Of a stretch of DNA of 64,000 nt, positions 32,183 to 40,876 are shown piece after piece (position 1 is the first letter of the stretch; the number at the start of each line of letters is the position of its first letter). Position numbers and translations under genes: made by a program. The notes under the pieces are model-generated. The model was given only the letters and a program-made list of their open reading frames with translations. It did no database searches and was not told the DNA's origin. Location of the stretch: the NCBI RefSeq assembly GCF_003581425.1, contig NZ_QXTG01000002.1, forward strand, positions 558,001 through 622,000, in the 5' to 3' direction. This DNA comes from Amnibacterium setariae. GTDB taxonomy: Bacteria; Actinomycetota; Actinomycetes; Actinomycetales; Microbacteriaceae.

Positions 32183-32369
32183 GGAGTTGATGAGGTGGTT
32201 TCTGTCGGGTCGCGACGTGCCGGACGGCCGCCGCGACGTGCGGATGGAGTTGTGGCGGATCCGGCGTCGAAGTGCGACCCGGGACCCGGGCGACCCTCGG
32301 GCGACGGCGCCGTCCGGAGGCCTGGTGCGAGCGGCGGCCGAGCGGTCGCGCACGCGATCCAGCAGTCTA
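32183..32369 (-). promoter_or_regulatory. rpsA promoter and long untranslated leader
   Basis: TAGACT at 32364-32369 is the best -10 and would give a leader of about 175 nt. The leader holds two direct-repeat pairs: CGCGACGTGC on the plus strand at 32211-32220 and 32232-32241, and the nine bases just before translation start (CAACTCCAT on the minus strand, 32181-32189) repeated at 32244-32252. A 12-bp self-complementary GACGGCGCCGTC lies at 32303-32314. Confidence 0.5.
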
Positions 32370-32402
32370 CCCGCATTCCCCCGACACGGGGAGGGCGTCC
32401 GC

Positions 32403-34058
32403 TCAGCCGAGCAGGGCGGTCCGGAGGGTGTCGAGCCCCATGCCGCCCTGCAGCAGGACGCGGCGGTGCCAGGCCTTCACGTCGAAGCCGTCGCCGGCCC
32501 GGAGCGCGGACTCCGCGCGGAGCTCCTCCCAGATCCGCTGGCCCACCTTGTACGAGGCGGCCTGCCCGGGCCACCCGCAGTAGCGGTCGACCTCGAAGCG
32601 GAGGATCGCGTCGTCCATGTGCACGTGGCGGCGGAACAGCTCGAGGGCCGAGTCGCGCGTCCAGACGGCGCCGTCCGGGTCGCGCTTGCCGAGGTGCAGG
32701 CCGATGTCGATGACGACGCGTGCCGCCCGCATCCGCTGCCCGTCGAGCATCCCGAGCCGGTCGGCCGGGTCGTCGAGGTACCCGAGCTCCTCCATCAGCC
32801 GCTCGGCGTAGAGGGCCCAGCCCTCCCAGTAGCCCGAGGTGCCGGCGTTCCGGCGCCACGTGTTCAGGTCCCGGTTCGTCAGCGCGGTCGCGATCTGGAG
32901 GTGATGCCCGGGCACGCCCTCGTGGTACACGGTCGTGGTCTCGCGCCAGGTCGTGAAGCGCTCCACGCCCTCCGGCACGGACCACCACATCCGGCCCGGC
33001 CGCGAGAAGTCGTCGGTCGGCGGCGTGTAGTAGATGACGCCCGAGTGCGTCGGAGCGATGCGGCACTCGAGGGTGCGCACCGGGCCCTCGATCGCGAAGT
33101 GGGTGCGCCCGAGCTCCTCGACCGCGGCGTCGGACAGCCGCTGCATCCACGCCTGCAGCGCGGCGGTGCCGTCGAGGCGCTGCGCCGGGTCCTCCTCGAG
33201 GGCGGCGATCGCGTCCTCGACGGTGCCGCCCGGCACGATGCGCTGCGCGACCGCCTCCTGCTCGGCCGCCATCCGGCCGAGCTCCGCGAGCCCCCACTCG
33301 TAGGTGTCGTCGAGGTCCACGGCGGCGCCGAGGAATCGGCGGGACTGCAGCGCGTACAGCTCGCGCCCCACGGCGTCCGCCTCGTGCGCTGCCGGCCCCA
33401 CCTCGGTCTCGAGCACGCCGGCGAGGCGCTCGTAGGCCTCCGCGGCCGACCGGCCCGCGGCGGCGACCTCCTCGGCGAGCGCGGCGGGCACGCCCGCCTC
33501 GGCCGCCTGCGCGGCGAGCGACGCGAAGGTGCCGCCGGGACCGGCGAACTCCCGGGCCTGGTCGGCCGCCAGCGCGACCTGCCGCCGCGCCGGCACCGCA
33601 CCGGTCCGCACGCCCAGGCGGAGGCGCTCCTCGTAGCCGGCGAGCGCGCCGGCGACGTTCGCGAGCCGCGTGCGGATCCGCGCCCAGTCCTCCTCCGTCG
33701 CGGTCGGCTCCAGGTCGAGCACGTCGCGGATCCCCTGCACGGGCGACTCGATGTTGTTCACGTCGCGCAGCGGCAGCCCGGCCTCGCGCTGCTCGACCGA
33801 GAGCTCGAGCTCCCGCGTCAGGTCGGCCTTCGTGACCGCGTCGACCTCGTCGACGGCCTCGGCCGCGGCGAGGCGGCGCAGCACGGCGCGCTCCGCCTCG
33901 TCGTCCGCGGCCAGCCCGTCGGGCGACCAGTCCGCGTACCGGCCGTCGAAGCCCGGCCGGCCCAGGTGGACCGCCTGCTCCGGGTGCAGGGCGACGGAGG
34001 CGTCCATCCACTCCTCCGCGATGCGGTCGATCTCGGTCGGGGTCCTGCCTGCCTGCAT
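32403..34058 (-). CDS. DUF885-family zinc metallopeptidase-like protein
   Basis: A 551-residue protein of the DUF885 family. The signature zinc-binding motif HEGVPGHH is at residues 379-386, followed by a downstream glutamate block SGYWEGWALYAERLMEELG, as in M32/thermolysin-like gluzincins. No signal peptide or membrane segment. Substrate unknown; family members are widespread in actinobacteria and are usually annotated only by domain. ATG at 34056-34058 with TACCGT six bases upstream and no SD. Transcription would run on toward rpsA. Confidence 0.88.
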   Translation of the reverse strand: MQAGRTPTEIDRIAEEWMDASVALHPEQAVHLGRPGFDGRYADWSPDGLAADDEAERAVLRRLAAAEAVDEVDAVTKADLTRELELSVEQREAGLPLRDVNNIESPVQGIRDVLDLEPTATEEDWARIRTRLANVAGALAGYEERLRLGVRTGAVPARRQVALAADQAREFAGPGGTFASLAAQAAEAGVPAALAEEVAAAGRSAAEAYERLAGVLETEVGPAAHEADAVGRELYALQSRRFLGAAVDLDDTYEWGLAELGRMAAEQEAVAQRIVPGGTVEDAIAALEEDPAQRLDGTAALQAWMQRLSDAAVEELGRTHFAIEGPVRTLECRIAPTHSGVIYYTPPTDDFSRPGRMWWSVPEGVERFTTWRETTTVYHEGVPGHHLQIATALTNRDLNTWRRNAGTSGYWEGWALYAERLMEELGYLDDPADRLGMLDGQRMRAARVVIDIGLHLGKRDPDGAVWTRDSALELFRRHVHMDDAILRFEVDRYCGWPGQAASYKVGQRIWEELRAESALRAGDGFDVKAWHRRVLLQGGMGLDTLRTALLG

Positions 34059-34064
34059 GCGGCG

Positions 34065-34070
34065 ACGGTA
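34065..34070 (-). promoter_or_regulatory. leaderless -10 of the DUF885 gene
   Basis: TACCGT, 6 nt before the ATG. Confidence 0.6.
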
Positions 34071-34123
34071 GCCGGTGCCGACCGGGCGGGGCCGGGTCCG
34101 CATCCCGTGTACCCGGCGGCAGT

Positions 34124-34166
34124 GTTGCGCGTCGTTACACGCGTGCAACGCGGCCCGGCGTACCGT
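34124..34166 (+). promoter_or_regulatory. promoter region of the class II amidotransferase gene
   Basis: TACCGT at 34161-34166 is a plausible -10 with a leader of about 60 nt. Upstream, GTTGC (34124-34128) and GCAAC (34145-34149) form the ends of an imperfect dyad. Confidence 0.35.
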
Positions 34167-34233
34167 GGCCGCAGTAGCCCGCCGGCGTCAAGGGTGTCGC
34201 TGGTCCACCCCGACGCGCGCTTGGAGACGACAC

Positions 34234-35055
34234 ATGTGCCGACTGCTCGGCTCCGCCTCCCCGGTGCCCGCGACCGTCGAAGCGGTGCTCGGCGGCGGGC
34301 AGCGGCAGGTCTTCACCGACATGGCCCGGCTGCACCGGGACGGCTGGGGCACCGCGTGGCGCGACGAGCACGGCGCGATCCGCCGGCACGTGCGGCCGGC
34401 GACGGCGGTCGGCGACGCCGACCTCGAGGAGACCCTGGCGAGCGGCGCGTCGACCGCCCGCATCGTGCACCTCCGGCTCGCCACGATGGGGCTCGCCTGC
34501 TCGACCGAGAACACCCACCCCTTCCTCGCCGACGGGATGGCGTTCGCGCACAACGGCTCCCTCGAGCCGGCCGGCCCGATCGAGCGGCTGATCGGCGCCG
34601 AGCAGCGCGCGACGCTCGAGGGCACGACCGACAGCGAGCGCTACTTCGCGGCCGTCCGGACCCTGGTCGCCCGGGGCGCGAGCACCTTCGACGCGCTCGT
34701 CGAGACCGTCGCCGCGCTGCGCATCGCCTACCCGCACCGCAGCCTGAACGCGCTGCTGCTGACCGGCACGGAGCTGTTCGCGGTGCACGCGAGCGAGGAC
34801 GTGCCGATCCCCCACGGCGTCTTCGCCGCGAGCGGCATCCCCGCCGACCTGCTCCCCCGCCACCACGTCGACGCGTACTACCTCATGCGATCCCGGCGCG
34901 GCGAGGACGGCTCGACCCAGTTCGCGTCGAGCGGCCTCGACATCGCGGGCTGGGAGCCGCTGCCCGCGGAGACCGTGACCCGGGTCGACCTCGCGACGCT
35001 CGCGACCGAGACCGTGCCGCTGTCGGCCGCGGGCCCCGTGGGGCTGGTCGCCTGA
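34234..35055 (+). CDS. class II glutamine amidotransferase (EgtC-like)
   Basis: A 273-residue Ntn-type amidotransferase domain protein. Processing exposes Cys2 (MCRLLG) as nucleophile; DGWGTAWR, STENTHPF and AFAHNGSL are the conserved substrate-pocket blocks. The fold is that of EgtC, the gamma-glutamyl hydrolase of ergothioneine synthesis, but egtA, egtB and egtD are not adjacent, so the assignment to that pathway is open. ATG with GGAGA seven bases upstream. Monocistronic, closed by a very strong hairpin. Confidence 0.85.
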   Translation: MCRLLGSASPVPATVEAVLGGGQRQVFTDMARLHRDGWGTAWRDEHGAIRRHVRPATAVGDADLEETLASGASTARIVHLRLATMGLACSTENTHPFLADGMAFAHNGSLEPAGPIERLIGAEQRATLEGTTDSERYFAAVRTLVARGASTFDALVETVAALRIAYPHRSLNALLLTGTELFAVHASEDVPIPHGVFAASGIPADLLPRHHVDAYYLMRSRRGEDGSTQFASSGLDIAGWEPLPAETVTRVDLATLATETVPLSAAGPVGLVA

Positions 35056-35058
35056 GAC

Positions 35059-35100
35059 GTCGGAGGGGCCCGGCGCCGTCCGGCGCCGGGCCCCTCCGAC
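35059..35100. terminator. strong bidirectional terminator between the amidotransferase gene and ptsH
   Basis: A perfect 19-bp stem (35059-35077 with 35082-35100) and a 4-nt loop GTCC, the longest perfect hairpin noticed in the window, between convergent genes. Confidence 0.85.
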
Positions 35101-35115
35101 GAGGGCACCTGCCCG

Positions 35116-35385
35116 CTACTCCTTGTCGAGGTCCGTCGACAGCAGCTCGACCAGCGAGTCGAGCGCGGCGTCCGCGCCGTCGCCGTCGGCGGAGAGGGTG
35201 ACCTCCTCGCCGTGGCCGATGCCGAGCGACAGGATCCCGAGGATGCTCGCCGCGTTGACGCTCTTGCCGGCCTTGGTCGTCAGCGTCACGGGCACGCCCG
35301 CCTTGGCCGCGGCCTGGCTGAAGAGGGACGCCGGCCGCGCGTGCAGGCCGACGCTCGATGCGATGGAAACGGTGCGCTCAGGCAT
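35116..35385 (-). CDS. ptsH: phosphocarrier protein HPr
   Basis: An 89-residue HPr. The phosphorylated His15 is in GLHARPAS; the regulatory-serine region reads NAASILGI (Ser47), although no HPr kinase is expected in this group. It takes phosphate from enzyme I (ptsI not in this window) and passes it to EIIA. Last gene of the EIIC-EIIB-EIIA-HPr cluster; ATG preceded by AAGGAG. Confidence 0.95.
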   Translation of the reverse strand: MPERTVSIASSVGLHARPASLFSQAAAKAGVPVTLTTKAGKSVNAASILGILSLGIGHGEEVTLSADGDGADAALDSLVELLSTDLDKE

Positions 35386-35427
35386 GGTGCTCCTTGGTTC
35401 AGGTGGGCGGGCGGGAGCCCGGTCGGG

Positions 35428-35883
35428 TCAGTCGTCGTCCTCGTCGGGCGTGAGCAGGGTGTAGACCTGCTCGGCGCTCGTCGCGTTCCGGAGCTGCTCG
35501 GCCTTGTCCGGGTCGAGCAGGATCTCGGCGAGCTGCGAGAGCAGGGCGATGTGCCCGCCGCCCGCGGCCGCGATGCCGACGCAGACCGAGACGGCGTTGC
35601 CGTCCCAGTCGACGCCGTCCGGGAACCGGAGCACGACGAGGGCGTCGCGCTTCACGGACTCCTTGCCGGCGAGGGTGCCGTGCGGGATCGCGACGCCCTC
35701 CCCGACGAAGGTCGAGACGGTGTTCTCGCGCTGGATCATCGCGTCGACGTAGGACTCGTCGACCGCGCCCGCGGCGACGAGCGCCGCGCCGCACTGGCGC
35801 ACCGCGTCGAAGCGGTCGCTCGCGACGGCGTCCAGCCGGATGGAGTCCTCGGCGAGGAGGGACGTGAGTGCGGCGTCGGCCAT
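35428..35883 (-). CDS. PTS EIIA component, mannitol/fructose type
   Basis: A 151-residue EIIA of the PTS-EIIA type 2 family. The phosphoacceptor His68 is in VAIPHGTL. It follows a mannitol-type EIIB by 3 nt and precedes HPr, so it most likely serves the EIIC/EIIB encoded upstream. The acidic C-terminus (PDEDDD) is a local feature. Confidence 0.9.
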   Translation of the reverse strand: MADAALTSLLAEDSIRLDAVASDRFDAVRQCGAALVAAGAVDESYVDAMIQRENTVSTFVGEGVAIPHGTLAGKESVKRDALVVLRFPDGVDWDGNAVSVCVGIAAAGGGHIALLSQLAEILLDPDKAEQLRNATSAEQVYTLLTPDEDDD

Positions 35884-35886
35884 GGC

Positions 35887-36195
35887 TCAGACCTCGACCG
35901 TCGTGCCGTCCTGGATCGCCTTGACGATCTTCGCGACCTTCGGGTCGCCCAGGAACAGCTGGAACGGGACGACCGGCACGTCGGGGACGACGCCCTGCGC
36001 GCGATCGGCGAGGCCCGCCTGCGTGACGACGACGTCCGCGTCCTGCGGGATGTGCGCGACGGGCGAGTGCTCGACCACGACGCCGCTCTTCTTCAACTGC
36101 TTCTTCAGCTGACCGGCCAGCATGACGCTGCTGCCCATGCCCGCGTCGCACGCGACGATCAGCTTCTTGATGCTCGACCCATCGATCGTGGTCAT
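35887..36195 (-). CDS. PTS EIIB component, mannitol type
   Basis: A 102-residue stand-alone EIIB. The phospho-Cys loop is VACDAGMGSS with Cys16, characteristic of MtlA-type EIIB. ATG at 36193-36195 with AAGGAG upstream. In E. coli this domain is fused to EIIC and EIIA; here the three are separate genes. The 139 nt between EIIC and this gene fold into competing hairpins. Confidence 0.9.
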   Translation of the reverse strand: MTTIDGSSIKKLIVACDAGMGSSVMLAGQLKKQLKKSGVVVEHSPVAHIPQDADVVVTQAGLADRAQGVVPDVPVVPFQLFLGDPKVAKIVKAIQDGTTVEV

Positions 36196-36251
36196 CGACT
36201 TCCGCTCCTTCGCTCCGGTCGTTGCCGACCCTACTTCACCCGTGCTGGGGC

Positions 36252-36322
36252 ACACTCGGGGTGCTCCCCGCACATCGTCCTCAACGCGCTCGGGGCGGGA
36301 GCAATGCCCCCGCCCCGAGTGT
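36252..36322 (-). promoter_or_regulatory. attenuator-like alternative hairpins between EIIC and EIIB
   Basis: On the minus-strand RNA, segment A (36309-36322) can pair with segment B (36289-36299) as an 11-bp GC-rich hairpin, CTCGGGGCGGG with CCCGCCCCGAG, or with segment C (36252-36261) through the 10-bp match ACACTCGGGG with CCCCGAGTGT. The two pairings share bases and exclude each other. Segment C can also fold with GC-rich bases at about 36262-36270. A:B would act as an intercistronic terminator lowering expression of EIIB-EIIA-HPr. Confidence 0.55.
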
Positions 36323-36334
36323 TCGATGAATCGA

Positions 36335-37564
36335 TCAGGCGCCGGCGACCGCGGTCTTCCGGCCCTTGTTCGCGGCGTTCTGCGCGTTGGCCTCGTCGAG
36401 GTCCATCGCGGTGCGCTCGTTGCGGCCGAAGCCGAGCAGGAGCATGCCGACGACGAACGAGACACCGGCGGCGATGACGACGCCGATGAGGTTCGCCACG
36501 ATCGTGCCCGGGGCGGACACGAGGATGTAGGCGATGATCGAGCCCGGCGAGGCGGGGGCGATGAGGCCGCCGCCGAGGAGCACGAAGGTCAGCACGCCCG
36601 CGGCACCGCCGACGATCGTCGCGATGACGAGGATCGGCTTCATGAGCACGTACGGGAAGTAGATCTCGTGGATGCCGCCGAGGAAGTGGACGATCATCGC
36701 GGACGGCACGGTCGGACGCACGGCGCGCGGGCCGAAGAGCCACATGGCGACGAGGATGCCGAGGCCCGGGCCGGGGTTCGACTCGATCATGAACAGGATC
36801 GACGTGCCGCCGCCCTGGGCCTGCTGCGTGCCGAGGGGCACCAGCACGCCGTTGCCGATCGCGTTGTTCAGGAACAGCACCTTCGCCGGCTCGACGATGA
36901 TCGACGCGAGCGGGAGCAGCCCGGACTCGACGAGGAAGTCGACGACGGCGCCGAGGCCGGTGTTGATCGCGATGATGATCGGCCCCAGCACGTAGATGCC
37001 GATGACCGCGAACGCGCCGCCGATGATGCCGGCGGAGAAGTTGTCGACCAGCATCTCGAAGCCGGAGGCGAGCTTGCCGTCGACCAGGCGGTCCCACAGC
37101 TTCAGGACGAGCGCCGTCAGCGGGCCCATGATGAAGCCGGCGAGGAAGTTGGGGCCGAGGCCCGTGATGTCCTTCGGGACGGGCAGGCCGGCGGGAGCGA
37201 TCTGGAGCGCGACCGGGGCGACGACGGCGCCGATCGTGGCGATCGCGCCGACGACGGCACCGCGCTGCCCGTGGACCAGGCGGCCGCCGGTGTAGCCGAT
37301 CAGGATCGGCAGCAGGAAGACGATGATCGGCCCGACGACGGTCGAGACCGTCGACGAGAAGGACGTCACGTCCTTCGGGCCGAGCCCGAACCAGGCGCGG
37401 GCGATGAGGTTCACCCAGCCGTTCTCGATGGTGAGCGCCGTGATCAGGCCCCAGGCGATGAACGCGCCCAGGTTGGGCATGATCATGCCTGCGAGGAAGG
37501 CGCCGAAGCGCTGGATCGCCGCGCGCGGGCCGGTGCCCGTCACGGTCGGCGTGAATGCGGACAT
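36335..37564 (-). CDS. mtlA: PTS mannitol transporter subunit EIIC
   Basis: A 409-residue membrane EIIC of the mannitol (MtlA) family. About eight hydrophobic segments, an N-terminal amphipathic start (RFGAFLAGMIMPNLGAFI) and the substrate-site motif GGIHEIYFP with conserved His and Glu. No EIIB or EIIA domain is fused; the C-terminus is a short hydrophilic tail. AAGGA precedes the ATG. No mannitol-1-phosphate dehydrogenase or MtlR gene is near, so the exact hexitol is inferred from family only. Confidence 0.9.
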   Translation of the reverse strand: MSAFTPTVTGTGPRAAIQRFGAFLAGMIMPNLGAFIAWGLITALTIENGWVNLIARAWFGLGPKDVTSFSSTVSTVVGPIIVFLLPILIGYTGGRLVHGQRGAVVGAIATIGAVVAPVALQIAPAGLPVPKDITGLGPNFLAGFIMGPLTALVLKLWDRLVDGKLASGFEMLVDNFSAGIIGGAFAVIGIYVLGPIIIAINTGLGAVVDFLVESGLLPLASIIVEPAKVLFLNNAIGNGVLVPLGTQQAQGGGTSILFMIESNPGPGLGILVAMWLFGPRAVRPTVPSAMIVHFLGGIHEIYFPYVLMKPILVIATIVGGAAGVLTFVLLGGGLIAPASPGSIIAYILVSAPGTIVANLIGVVIAAGVSFVVGMLLLGFGRNERTAMDLDEANAQNAANKGRKTAVAGA

Positions 37565-37645
37565 TGTCCTTGTTACCCCTTTGTAGCGAGTCCGATGTGC
37601 GGATGCAGCGAGTTCCATCAGCCCCGGAAGTCCCGGGCCGACTGC

Positions 37646-37675
37646 ATCCAAGTCCGAAACGTTGATCGTGTCAAC
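37646..37675 (-). promoter_or_regulatory. mtlA promoter with overlapping palindromic operator
   Basis: Consensus -35 TTGACA (37669-37674), 17-nt spacer, -10 TTGGAT (37646-37651). The inverted repeat GTTGA-N5-TCAAC (37661-37675) overlaps the -35, a typical repressor position. This is the only promoter in the window where I see a full TTGACA with correct spacing. Confidence 0.6.
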
Positions 37676-37716
37676 CACGACGCGATCACGATTCGACCCG
37701 CTGCCGGGGCACCCCG

Positions 37717-40392
37717 TCAGTGGGCGGCGGCGTCCCAGTCGTGACCCGTCCCGACCTGCACCTCGAGGGGCACGCGGAGCGTCGCCGCGTCGCGCATCCG
37801 GGACTCGACGATGGCGCCGAGCTCGTCCTCCTCGCCGGGCGCGACCTCGAGCACGAGCTCGTCGTGGACCTGCAGCAGCAGGCGGGAGCGCAGCTCCCGC
37901 TCCGCCATGTCCCGGCCGACGCCGATCATCGCGATCTTCATGATGTCGGCGGCCGTGCCCTGGATCGGCGCGTTCAGCGCCGCGCGCTCCGCGTTGCTGC
38001 GCAGCACCCGGTTCGGGCTGTTCAGGTCCGGGAACGGGCGCCGGCGGCCGAAGATCGTCTCGGTGAAGCCGTCGACGCGGGCCTGCTCCACGACGTTCCG
38101 CAGGTAGTCGCGCACGCCGCCGAAGCGCTCGAAGTAGCCCTGCATCAGGTCCTCCGCCTCGCGGCGGTCGATGCGCAGCTGCTGCGAGAGGCCGAACGCC
38201 GACAGGCCGTACGCGAGGCCGTAGGACATCGCCTTGACCTTCGTGCGCATGAACGGCGTGACGTCGCCGGGGTCGACGCCGAAGACGCGCGAGCCGACGA
38301 AGCGGTGCAGGTCCTCGCCGGAGTGGAACGCCTCGATGAGGCCCGCGTCCTCCGAGAGGTGCGCCATGATCCGCATCTCGATCTGCGAGTAGTCGGCGGT
38401 GAGCAGGGTCGGGTAGCCCTCCCCCGCGACGAAGGCGCCGCGGATCCGCCTGCCCTCCTCCGCGCGGATGGGGATGTTCTGCAGGTTCGGGTCGTTCGAG
38501 GAGATCCGCCCGGTGGTCGTGCCGGTCTGCACGTAGGTCGTGTGGATCCGGCCGTCCTCCGCGATGCCGCGCTGCAGCGTCTCGATGATCTGGCGGAGCT
38601 TCGACGCATCGCGGTGCTGCAGCAGCACGTCGAGGAACGGGTGCGGGTGGGAGGCCTGCAGGTCCGCGAGGGAGTCGGCGTCGGTCGAGAAGCCGGTCTT
38701 CGTGCGCCGGGTCCCCGGCATCCCGAGCTCGCCGAACAGCACCTCCTGCAGCTGCTTCGGCGAGCCGAGGTTCAGCTCGTGGCCGACGATGGCGTAGGCC
38801 TCGTCCGCCAGCTCGGCGATGCGGGTCGAGAGCTCGGTGTTCAGCGCGTCGAGCGCGACGGCGTCGACCGCGACGCCCGAGGACTCCATCCGGGCGAGCA
38901 CCTCGAGCGTCGGCAGCTCGATGTCGACGAGGACCTGGAGCGTGCGGTCGTCGAGGCCCTCCCGCAGCACGTGCGCGGCGCGCAGCACGTACCACGCGTG
39001 CGTCGGCGCGGGGCTGCCGCCGCCGACGTCGGGGACGAGCTGGTTCGGGTCCGCCTCGGGCAGGCGCTCCTGCAGGTAGCGGTCGACGACCTGGGCGAGC
39101 GTCTTCTCCTGCCCGCTCGGGCGCAGCAGCCAGCCCGCGAGCAGCGTGTCGAACGCCGTGCCCCGCAGCATCAGCCCGCTCGCCGACAGCGCCTTCAGCT
39201 GCGTCTTGGCGTCGTGCAGGAGCTTCGGCGCGGTCGGGTCCGCCAGCCACCCCTCGAGCGGGGCGTAGTCGGCCCGGTCGGGCTGCCACGGCAGGTCGAC
39301 CGTCTCCTCCGCGCCGGCGACGCCGATCGAGACGACGCGACCGCCCTGCGTCTCCACCTGCAGGCCGAGGCCCTCGGGATGGGCGGCGCGCATGCGGTCG
39401 AACCAGCCCTGCAGCTCCTCGTCGAGCAGCTGCTGCGGCGCGGGCGCGGGCGGTGCCGCGTCGGCGTCCTCCTCCGCCTCGGGCGCGGAGCCGGAGACCC
39501 CGCCGCCCTCGAGCTTCAGGACGCGGTCGAGCAGGGTGCGGAACTCGAGGCGCTTGAAGACCGTGCGGACCGCGTCCTCGTCGATGGGTCGCCGCACGAG
39601 GTCGCCGGGGCCGACCGGCAGCTCGACGTCGGTGAGCAGCCGGTTGAGCCGGCGGTTGCGGGCGGCGTTCTCCCACTGCTCGCGGAGCTTGTCGCCGACG
39701 ACGCCCTTCACCTCGTCGCGGTGCTCGAGCAGGTTCTCGAGCGAGCCGTACTGCTTGATCCACTTGACGGCGGTCTTCTCGCCGACCTTGTCGATGCCGG
39801 GCAGGTTGTCGCTCGTCTCGCCGACGAGCGCGGCGATCTCCGGGTACTGGTACGGCTCGATGCCGTAGCGCTCGTTCACCTTCGCGACGTCGTAGCGGGT
39901 GAGCTCGCTCACGCCGCGGACCGACGGGTAGAGCAGGGTGACGTCCTCGTTGACGAGCTGGATCGAGTCGCGGTCGCCCGACACGACGAGCACCTCGTAG
40001 CCCTGCTCCCGGCCCTGCACGGAGAGGGTCGCGAGGATGTCGTCCGCCTCGAAGTCCTCCTTCGTGACGGAGGCGACGTTCATCGCCTTCAGCGCCTCCT
40101 GCAGCAGCGGGATCTGGCCCTTGAACTCCGGCGGCGTCTCGCTGCGCGTGCCCTTGTACTCCGGGTACTCGCGGTTGCGGAACGAGAAGCGGGAGATGTC
40201 GAAGGCGACGGCGAGGTGGCTCGGGCGCTCCTTCTGCAGCAGGAGCAGCAGCATCGACAGGAAGCCGTGGATCGCGTTCGTGTGCTGGCCGTCGGAGGTG
40301 GTGAAGCTGTCGACCGGCAGGGCGTAGAAGGCGCGGAACGCGAGCGAGTGCCCGTCCACCACGAGGAGCGTCGGCTTCGAGGCGTCGGGCAT
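37717..40392 (-). CDS. polA: DNA polymerase I
   Basis: An 891-residue family A polymerase: 5'-3' exonuclease at about 1-300 (VDGHSLAFRAFYALP, VSGDRDSIQLV), a central 3'-5' exonuclease-like domain and the polymerase domain (motif A DYSQIEMR, motif B with KAMSYGLAYG, motif C VHDELVLEV). The proofreading domain has lost most catalytic carboxylates (VETQ in place of DxE; YVLRAA in place of the last Asp motif), as in other actinobacteria. The ATG has TACGCT six bases upstream and no SD. Confidence 0.96.
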   Translation of the reverse strand: MPDASKPTLLVVDGHSLAFRAFYALPVDSFTTSDGQHTNAIHGFLSMLLLLLQKERPSHLAVAFDISRFSFRNREYPEYKGTRSETPPEFKGQIPLLQEALKAMNVASVTKEDFEADDILATLSVQGREQGYEVLVVSGDRDSIQLVNEDVTLLYPSVRGVSELTRYDVAKVNERYGIEPYQYPEIAALVGETSDNLPGIDKVGEKTAVKWIKQYGSLENLLEHRDEVKGVVGDKLREQWENAARNRRLNRLLTDVELPVGPGDLVRRPIDEDAVRTVFKRLEFRTLLDRVLKLEGGGVSGSAPEAEEDADAAPPAPAPQQLLDEELQGWFDRMRAAHPEGLGLQVETQGGRVVSIGVAGAEETVDLPWQPDRADYAPLEGWLADPTAPKLLHDAKTQLKALSASGLMLRGTAFDTLLAGWLLRPSGQEKTLAQVVDRYLQERLPEADPNQLVPDVGGGSPAPTHAWYVLRAAHVLREGLDDRTLQVLVDIELPTLEVLARMESSGVAVDAVALDALNTELSTRIAELADEAYAIVGHELNLGSPKQLQEVLFGELGMPGTRRTKTGFSTDADSLADLQASHPHPFLDVLLQHRDASKLRQIIETLQRGIAEDGRIHTTYVQTGTTTGRISSNDPNLQNIPIRAEEGRRIRGAFVAGEGYPTLLTADYSQIEMRIMAHLSEDAGLIEAFHSGEDLHRFVGSRVFGVDPGDVTPFMRTKVKAMSYGLAYGLSAFGLSQQLRIDRREAEDLMQGYFERFGGVRDYLRNVVEQARVDGFTETIFGRRRPFPDLNSPNRVLRSNAERAALNAPIQGTAADIMKIAMIGVGRDMAERELRSRLLLQVHDELVLEVAPGEEDELGAIVESRMRDAATLRVPLEVQVGTGHDWDAAAH

Positions 40393-40398
40393 GATGCC

Positions 40399-40404
40399 AG
40401 CGTA
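40399..40404 (-). promoter_or_regulatory. leaderless -10 of polA
   Basis: TACGCT, 6 nt before the polA ATG. Confidence 0.6.
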
Positions 40405-40446
40405 GTGAGCGCCGCCGACGCTCCCAGAGCGCCCCCGGAGGCCCCG

Positions 40447-40872
40447 ATGCAGCTCCCCGACCACCTCGACCCGGAGCTCGTGGAGCGCCTCGTCGGCACT
40501 CGCGGCGGCGAGCTCGCCGTGAGGATGGGGATCGAGTTCCTCGAGCTCTCGGCGACCCGCTCGGTCGCGCGGATGCCCGTCGAGGGGAACCGCCAGGTCG
40601 TCGGCCTCCTGCACGGCGGCGCCCACGTCGTGCTCGGCGAGAGCCTCGGCAGCGTCTCCTCCGCGATCCACGCGGGCCCCGGCCGCTACGCCGTCGGCAT
40701 CGAGATCAACGCGACGCACAGCCGCTCGGTCACGGAGGGCTTCGTCACGGCGACCTGCGAGGCGCTCGTGCTCGGCCGCACGCTCTGCACCCACGAGACC
40801 GTGATCCGCGACGAGGCGGGCAACCGCTGCTCGACGGTGCGGATGACGAACCTGCTCCGCGACGCGCGCTGA
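40447..40872 (+). CDS. hotdog-fold thioesterase (PaaI/EntH type)
   Basis: A 141-residue single hotdog domain. Conserved blocks LLHGGAHVVLGESLGS (catalytic-loop His and Glu) and GIEINATHSRSVTEG match PaaI-type acyl-CoA thioesterases. Substrate unknown. ATG with GGAGG upstream; it is divergent from polA and convergent with the ANTAR regulator gene. Confidence 0.88.
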   Translation: MQLPDHLDPELVERLVGTRGGELAVRMGIEFLELSATRSVARMPVEGNRQVVGLLHGGAHVVLGESLGSVSSAIHAGPGRYAVGIEINATHSRSVTEGFVTATCEALVLGRTLCTHETVIRDEAGNRCSTVRMTNLLRDAR

Positions 40873-40876
40873 CACG

